Positions 61,626 to 64,000 of a stretch of DNA of 64,000 nucleotides are shown here, in pieces. Each line of letters opens with the position of its first letter. Position 1 is the first letter of the stretch. Both the position numbers and the translations under genes were made by a program. The notes under the pieces were generated by a model. The model did not search any database and was not told the DNA's origin. It saw only the letters and a list, made by a program, of their open reading frames with translations. The DNA is from Clostridium pascui (lineage in GTDB: Bacteria > Bacillota > Clostridia > Clostridiales > Clostridiaceae): positions 806,001 through 870,000 of the forward strand of contig NZ_JAFBDB010000001.1 in assembly GCF_016908015.1 (NCBI RefSeq), given 5' to 3'.

Positions 61626-61832
61626 TTATTCAATTTTTTGTACATTTATTGCCGCTGGTCCCTTTTCCTTTTCTACCACATCAAACATTACCTCTTCACC
61701 TTCGTGTAAGTCCTTATCATGGGTTTTTTCTTTTATTTGCATATGATGCACAAACACGTCTCTTCCATCATTTGCAGATATAAATCCATATCCCTTATCA
61801 TTGTTAAACCATTTAACTACACCAGTAAACAT
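61626..61832 (-). CDS. Cold-shock domain protein
   Basis: This 68-residue single CSD protein has RNP1 KGYGFISA and RNP2 VFVHHMQI, and binds single-stranded RNA/DNA as an RNA chaperone. The aromatic set W8, F9, F18, F27 and H29-H30 is in place. The ATG follows AGAAAGGTAGG. The region upstream (61833-62122) is AT-rich and may contain a long leader, common for cold-shock genes, but no defined fold was recognised. Confidence 0.95.
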   Translation of the reverse strand: MFTGVVKWFNNDKGYGFISANDGRDVFVHHMQIKEKTHDKDLHEGEEVMFDVVEKEKGPAAINVQKIE

Positions 61833-62057
61833 AGTAAATTACCTACCTTTCTACATTAACAATTTTAAGTTTTTAGCTTTAATTTTTGTATACTTTATAT
61901 CATCCTTATATTTTATTAATTGTCTTTGCTTTATTATTATTTCTTAAAGTACATTCTAGTATGTATGTTGAAAATATGCATTCCTAAAGTTTCGTTAATT
62001 ATAGCTGGGATTTGTAATTAAAAGCAAATTTTATTTAATTATATATATGAAATTTCC

Positions 62058-62087
62058 TTGTCTATTTTTATGTGTTTTTGGTATCCT
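62058..62087 (+). promoter_or_regulatory. Possible sigma-A promoter of the HesB-like gene
   Basis: TTGTCT (62058-62063) and TATCCT (62082-62087) are separated by 18 bases, 36 bases before the start codon. Confidence 0.35.
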
Positions 62088-62122
62088 AATAATATATTAA
62101 CTATAAAGGAGGTTAAATTAAT

Positions 62123-62443
62123 ATGGGTTTATTTTCTTTATTTAAAGGGCATAAAGAACCGCCTACATTTAACGTTGTAGTTAAACCAGAAGTATTAATA
62201 GACTTGAAAGAAGCCTTAAGTACTTCAAAAAAAAGTGCAGTGAGAGTTAATATGGCTGGTTTTGGCTGAGGAGGCCCTAATCTAAATGTTGTTCTGGATG
62301 AGCAGCAGGAAAATGATATAATTATAGAAAAAGATGGTGTGAAATTTGTAATAGAAGAAAAACTTGCTCGCATTGTTGGCCCTACTGAAATAGTAAAATT
62401 AGGAAGTGATTTTGTTATTAAAAAATCTAGCAGCTACTGCTAA
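62123..62443 (+). CDS. HesB-like selenoprotein (in-frame UGA = selenocysteine 49)
   Basis: A 106-residue product results if TGA at 62267-62269 is read as selenocysteine. Upstream of it, 48 codons from ATG 62123 (AAAGGAGG site at 62106-62113) encode MGLFSLFKGHKEPP...AVRVNMAGFG. Downstream the same frame continues GGPNLNVVLDEQQ...GVKFVIEEKLARIVGPTEIV to a TAA at 62441, ending SSSYC. The whole resembles a HesB/IscA-type domain, and GFG-U-GGPNL sits where these proteins have their first conserved cysteine. A HesB-related selenoprotein family (TIGR01911) is known in clostridia. IscA-like proteins carry or transfer iron-sulfur clusters; the role of the selenocysteine form is unknown. A SECIS-like hairpin follows the UGA. 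It would be split in two by conventional gene calling. Confidence 0.88.
62267..62307 (+). promoter_or_regulatory. UGA codon with bacterial SECIS-like hairpin
   Basis: TGTTGTTC (62287-62294) pairs over all 8 positions, including two G-U pairs, with GAGCAGCA (62300-62307). The 5-base loop TGGAT has G at its second position and begins 25 bases after the UGA, within the range reported for bacterial SECIS elements. Confidence 0.75.
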
Positions 62444-62524
62444 ATATTAAATTCATTTAAAATTTTGTTGTTGGTAATTGAATAAGACTTAATTCTATTT
62501 AAACTTGTATATTTGTAATAATAA

Positions 62525-62606
62525 AATCTCTAACCACTAATCTCTAACCGCCATATTTAAAAGTGCTTAAAGACAATTAGCGGCTAGAGATTAGAGACTA
62601 GAGATT
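62525..62606. repeat. Dispersed hairpin repeat, family 2, copy B
   Basis: Two 27-base arms (62525-62551 and 62580-62606) are complementary at 23 positions and made of repeated AATCTCTA words, with a 28-base loop. It ends 2 bases from the stop of the thioredoxin-like gene and can serve as its terminator. The word content is shared with 54357-54437. Confidence 0.75.
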
Positions 62607-62607
62607 T

Positions 62608-62943
62608 TTAATTAAGATTTTCGCGTAAAAAGTTTTTCAAAATTTCCTCAGTTTGAGGATTTATATATTCATTCACTTTTTCCCCGTCCCTAAAAATTAT
62701 AACCGTTGGAATGGTATTAACCTTGTACTCTTTAGGAGTTTCCGGACTCAAATCCACATCCATTGCAATAAATTTAACCTTACCTTCATATTCTGCTGAT
62801 ACCTTATCAAATACTGGAGCAAATTTTCTGCAGTATGGACACCAATCTGCAGAGAGTTTAACTATTACTGGTATGTCAGAATTTAAAACATCTTCTTTAA
62901 AATTCTCATCATTCACACTAATTACCACAACATTTCCCTCCAT
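62608..62943 (-). CDS. Thioredoxin-like protein with CPYC active site
   Basis: This 111-residue thioredoxin-fold protein has the active site DWCPYCRKF in place of the usual WCGPC; CPYC is the glutaredoxin-type motif, which changes the redox potential. The cis-proline segment NTIPTVIIFRDGEKV and the overall length are thioredoxin-like. It may be a specialised disulfide or selenium-linked reductase; it is the neighbour of the HesB-like selenoprotein gene on the opposite strand. The ribosome site is not strong. Confidence 0.88.
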   Translation of the reverse strand: MEGNVVVISVNDENFKEDVLNSDIPVIVKLSADWCPYCRKFAPVFDKVSAEYEGKVKFIAMDVDLSPETPKEYKVNTIPTVIIFRDGEKVNEYINPQTEEILKNFLRENLN

Positions 62944-63081
62944 ATATATTAAATTCTTAAAATTGCTGCGTCTAATCTCTTATATATTCCTTATTATATT
63001 TTATCCCATATCCATAGTATAAATCTATAAAGTTTATAAATGTTTATTATTTGTTAATAATCTCTATTAGATTAACGAGAT

Positions 63082-63115
63082 AAAAAAAGAAAGCCTGCAT
63101 TGCAAACTTCCTTTT
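63082..63115 (-). terminator. trxA terminator
   Basis: On the minus strand GAAGTTTGC/GCAGGCTTTC pairs with one bulge and is followed by CTTTTTTTA. Confidence 0.65.
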
Positions 63116-63183
63116 CTATAAGTGATTGTTATATATCAATTCATTAAAGCACTTATGGCTTATTAATAATATTTATATAAATA

Positions 63184-63501
63184 TTATAGGTGCTTTTCTA
63201 CAGCTGCTTTAATAGCGTCCTTAGGTCTAAATCCAACTAAAGTATCTACTGCCTTACCACCTTTAAATATCATAACAGTAGGAATACTTGCTATTCTAAA
63301 CTGACTAGCTGTTGCAGGATTCTCATCTACATTTACTTTAACAAATTTAGCTTTTCCAGCTAATTCTTCTGAAACTTCATCTATTACAGGTGCAAGCATC
63401 TTGCATGGGCCACACCATACTGCCCAAAAATCAACTACAGTTGGAATATCAGATTTTAAAACTTCTTGTTCGAAACTATTATCTCTTACTTCTGTTACCA
63501 T
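63184..63501 (-). CDS. trxA: Thioredoxin
   Basis: This 105-residue classical thioredoxin has active site FWAVWCGPCKMLAPV, conserved Asp upstream (TVVDFW) and cis-Pro ASIPTVMIFKGG. It reduces protein disulfides in the cytosol and, among others, regenerates MsrB, whose gene follows upstream. The ATG at 63501 follows GGAGGTATTG. A perfect 17-base palindrome overlaps the transcription/translation start region, pointing to repression by a CsoR/CstR-type regulator. Confidence 0.95.
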   Translation of the reverse strand: MVTEVRDNSFEQEVLKSDIPTVVDFWAVWCGPCKMLAPVIDEVSEELAGKAKFVKVNVDENPATASQFRIASIPTVMIFKGGKAVDTLVGFRPKDAIKAAVEKHL

Positions 63502-63517
63502 TTTCAATACCTCCATC

Positions 63518-63534
63518 ATACCCCTAAGGGGTAT
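63518..63534. promoter_or_regulatory. CsoR/CstR-type operator at trxA
   Basis: ATACCCCTAAGGGGTAT is a perfect palindrome around one central base, just upstream of the trxA ribosome site. The ATACC-GGTAT ends with C/G runs resemble operators of the CsoR/RcnR/CstR family, which sense copper, other metals or persulfide. Confidence 0.6.
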
Positions 63535-63644
63535 TATTTATATTACTATTCTATGCTAAATTTATATTTTAGTCAACTACTTTTATTAATTTTTTCCTTA
63601 TTATTTTTAACTTTTCAACTAACAACAAATTATCAATTATTTAA

Positions 63645-64000
63645 TTATTTATCTACCATTTTAAATAGTTTTAAGTACTGTCCATAACCTTCTTCTTCAA
63701 GCTTATCTACTGGTATAAACCTTAATGCTGCACTATTTATACAGTATCTAAGTCCACCTTTATCTTCAGGTCCATCTGTAAACACGTGTCCTAAATGAGA
63801 ATCTCCATATTTGCTCCTGACCTCTATTCTATGCATACCAAAGCTAAAATCAGCTTTTTCCCTTATATTTTTCTTTTCTGCTGGTTTAGTAAAACTAGGC
63901 CAACCACATCCTGAATCAAATTTATCCTTAGATGTAAAAAGTAGCTCTCCTGAAACTATATCTACATATATGCCATCTTCATTATGGCTCCAAAATTCAT
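63645..64000 (-). CDS. msrB: Methionine-R-sulfoxide reductase MsrB (5' end outside window)
   Basis: The frame is open to the window end: about 118 codons ending at TAA 63645. Seen are [56 protein letters not shown] and the catalytic [13 protein letters not shown], all typical of MsrB, which reduces methionine-R-sulfoxide with thioredoxin. The extra zinc-binding CxxC pairs of some MsrB proteins are not seen. The upstream part is missing, so this could also be the C-terminal half of an MsrA-MsrB fusion. Confidence 0.92.
   Translation of the reverse strand, partial: EFWSHNEDGIYVDIVSGELLFTSKDKFDSGCGWPSFTKPAEKKNIREKADFSFGMHRIEVRSKYGDSHLGHVFTDGPEDKGGLRYCINSAALRFIPVDKLEEEGYGQYLKLFKMVDK

Noticed and set aside
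61833-62122. Structured cold-shock leader or riboswitch
   Set aside because: The region is AT-rich and I could not draw a convincing conserved fold by eye, so no RNA element is claimed.

Overview
The window is AT-rich, with dense genes, strong AAGGAGG-type ribosome sites, frequent TTG and GTG starts, alpha/beta-type small acid-soluble spore proteins and pyruvate:ferredoxin oxidoreductase. This indicates an anaerobic, motile, spore-forming Clostridium sensu stricto. The flagellar gene order, the flagellins, the selenocysteine-encoding HesB-like gene and the 'AATCTCTAATCTCTA'-type intergenic hairpins suggest the C. botulinum group I / C. sporogenes neighbourhood. That species guess is inference, not proof.

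Layout. 1-7.5 kb: metabolic and unknown genes (M20-family amidohydrolase, KDPG-type aldolase, two lipoproteins, hemolysin III-like membrane protein, DUF1836 and TIGR00266/AIM24 proteins), ending in a decayed DnaD-like replication gene. 7.6-20.1 kb: a flagellin and glycosylation island. It holds a YjfB-like protein, a small GTG-start flagellin, a flagellin with a von Willebrand A domain in place of its variable domain, a broken Maf/DUF115 gene, LegC/LegB/PglD-like/nucleotidyltransferase sugar genes, a degenerate SDR, a 1.1-kresidue two-domain glycosyltransferase, and the canonical flagellin. 20.2-28.7 kb: a late flagellar operon reading flgM-flgN-flgK-flgL-fliW-csrA-flaG-orf-fliS-fliD-fliT. 28.8-39.5 kb: a chemotaxis and switch operon reading fapA-cheW-cheD-cheB-cheR-cheA-cheC-cheY-cheW-fliM-fliY. 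39.5-47.4 kb: class IV aminotransferase, HAD phosphatase, a Cys-rich DUF1292 protein, a tiny Met/Lys-rich ORF, PFOR, flavodoxin and a CotJC-like manganese-catalase family protein. 47.5-50 kb: murG and four tandem SASP genes. 50-64 kb: an orphan PAS histidine kinase, a RecJ-like exonuclease, a pentapeptide/K+-channel protein, unknown proteins, a GNAT, an M29 aminopeptidase, lgt, a DUF3793 protein, a cold-shock protein, a HesB-like selenoprotein, two thioredoxins and an msrB cut by the window end.

How the genes work together. Five sites with the pattern TAAA-like, 15 bp, NNCGATAA lie upstream of the three flagellin transcription units, the flgM operon and the fapA-che operon. Filament, cap, junction and chemotaxis genes therefore look like one sigma-D regulon, with the anti-sigma factor FlgM first in its own operon. 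CsrA and its antagonist FliW are encoded by overlapping genes, and the leader of the canonical flagellin folds into a hairpin with AGGA in its loop, a likely CsrA target. The glycosylation genes lie between flagellin genes. They contain steps for a 4-amino-4,6-dideoxy sugar but no nonulosonate synthase or CMP-transferase in this window, and their Maf gene is broken.

Most noteworthy: the in-frame UGA plus SECIS-like hairpin in the HesB-like gene, which conventional gene calling misses; the vWA-flagellin chimera; the coherent sigma-D/CsrA control signals; a perfect CsoR/CstR-type palindrome at the trxA start; and two families of dispersed intergenic hairpin repeats, some copies of which supply or abut stop codons. 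No tRNA, rRNA or CRISPR array was seen.
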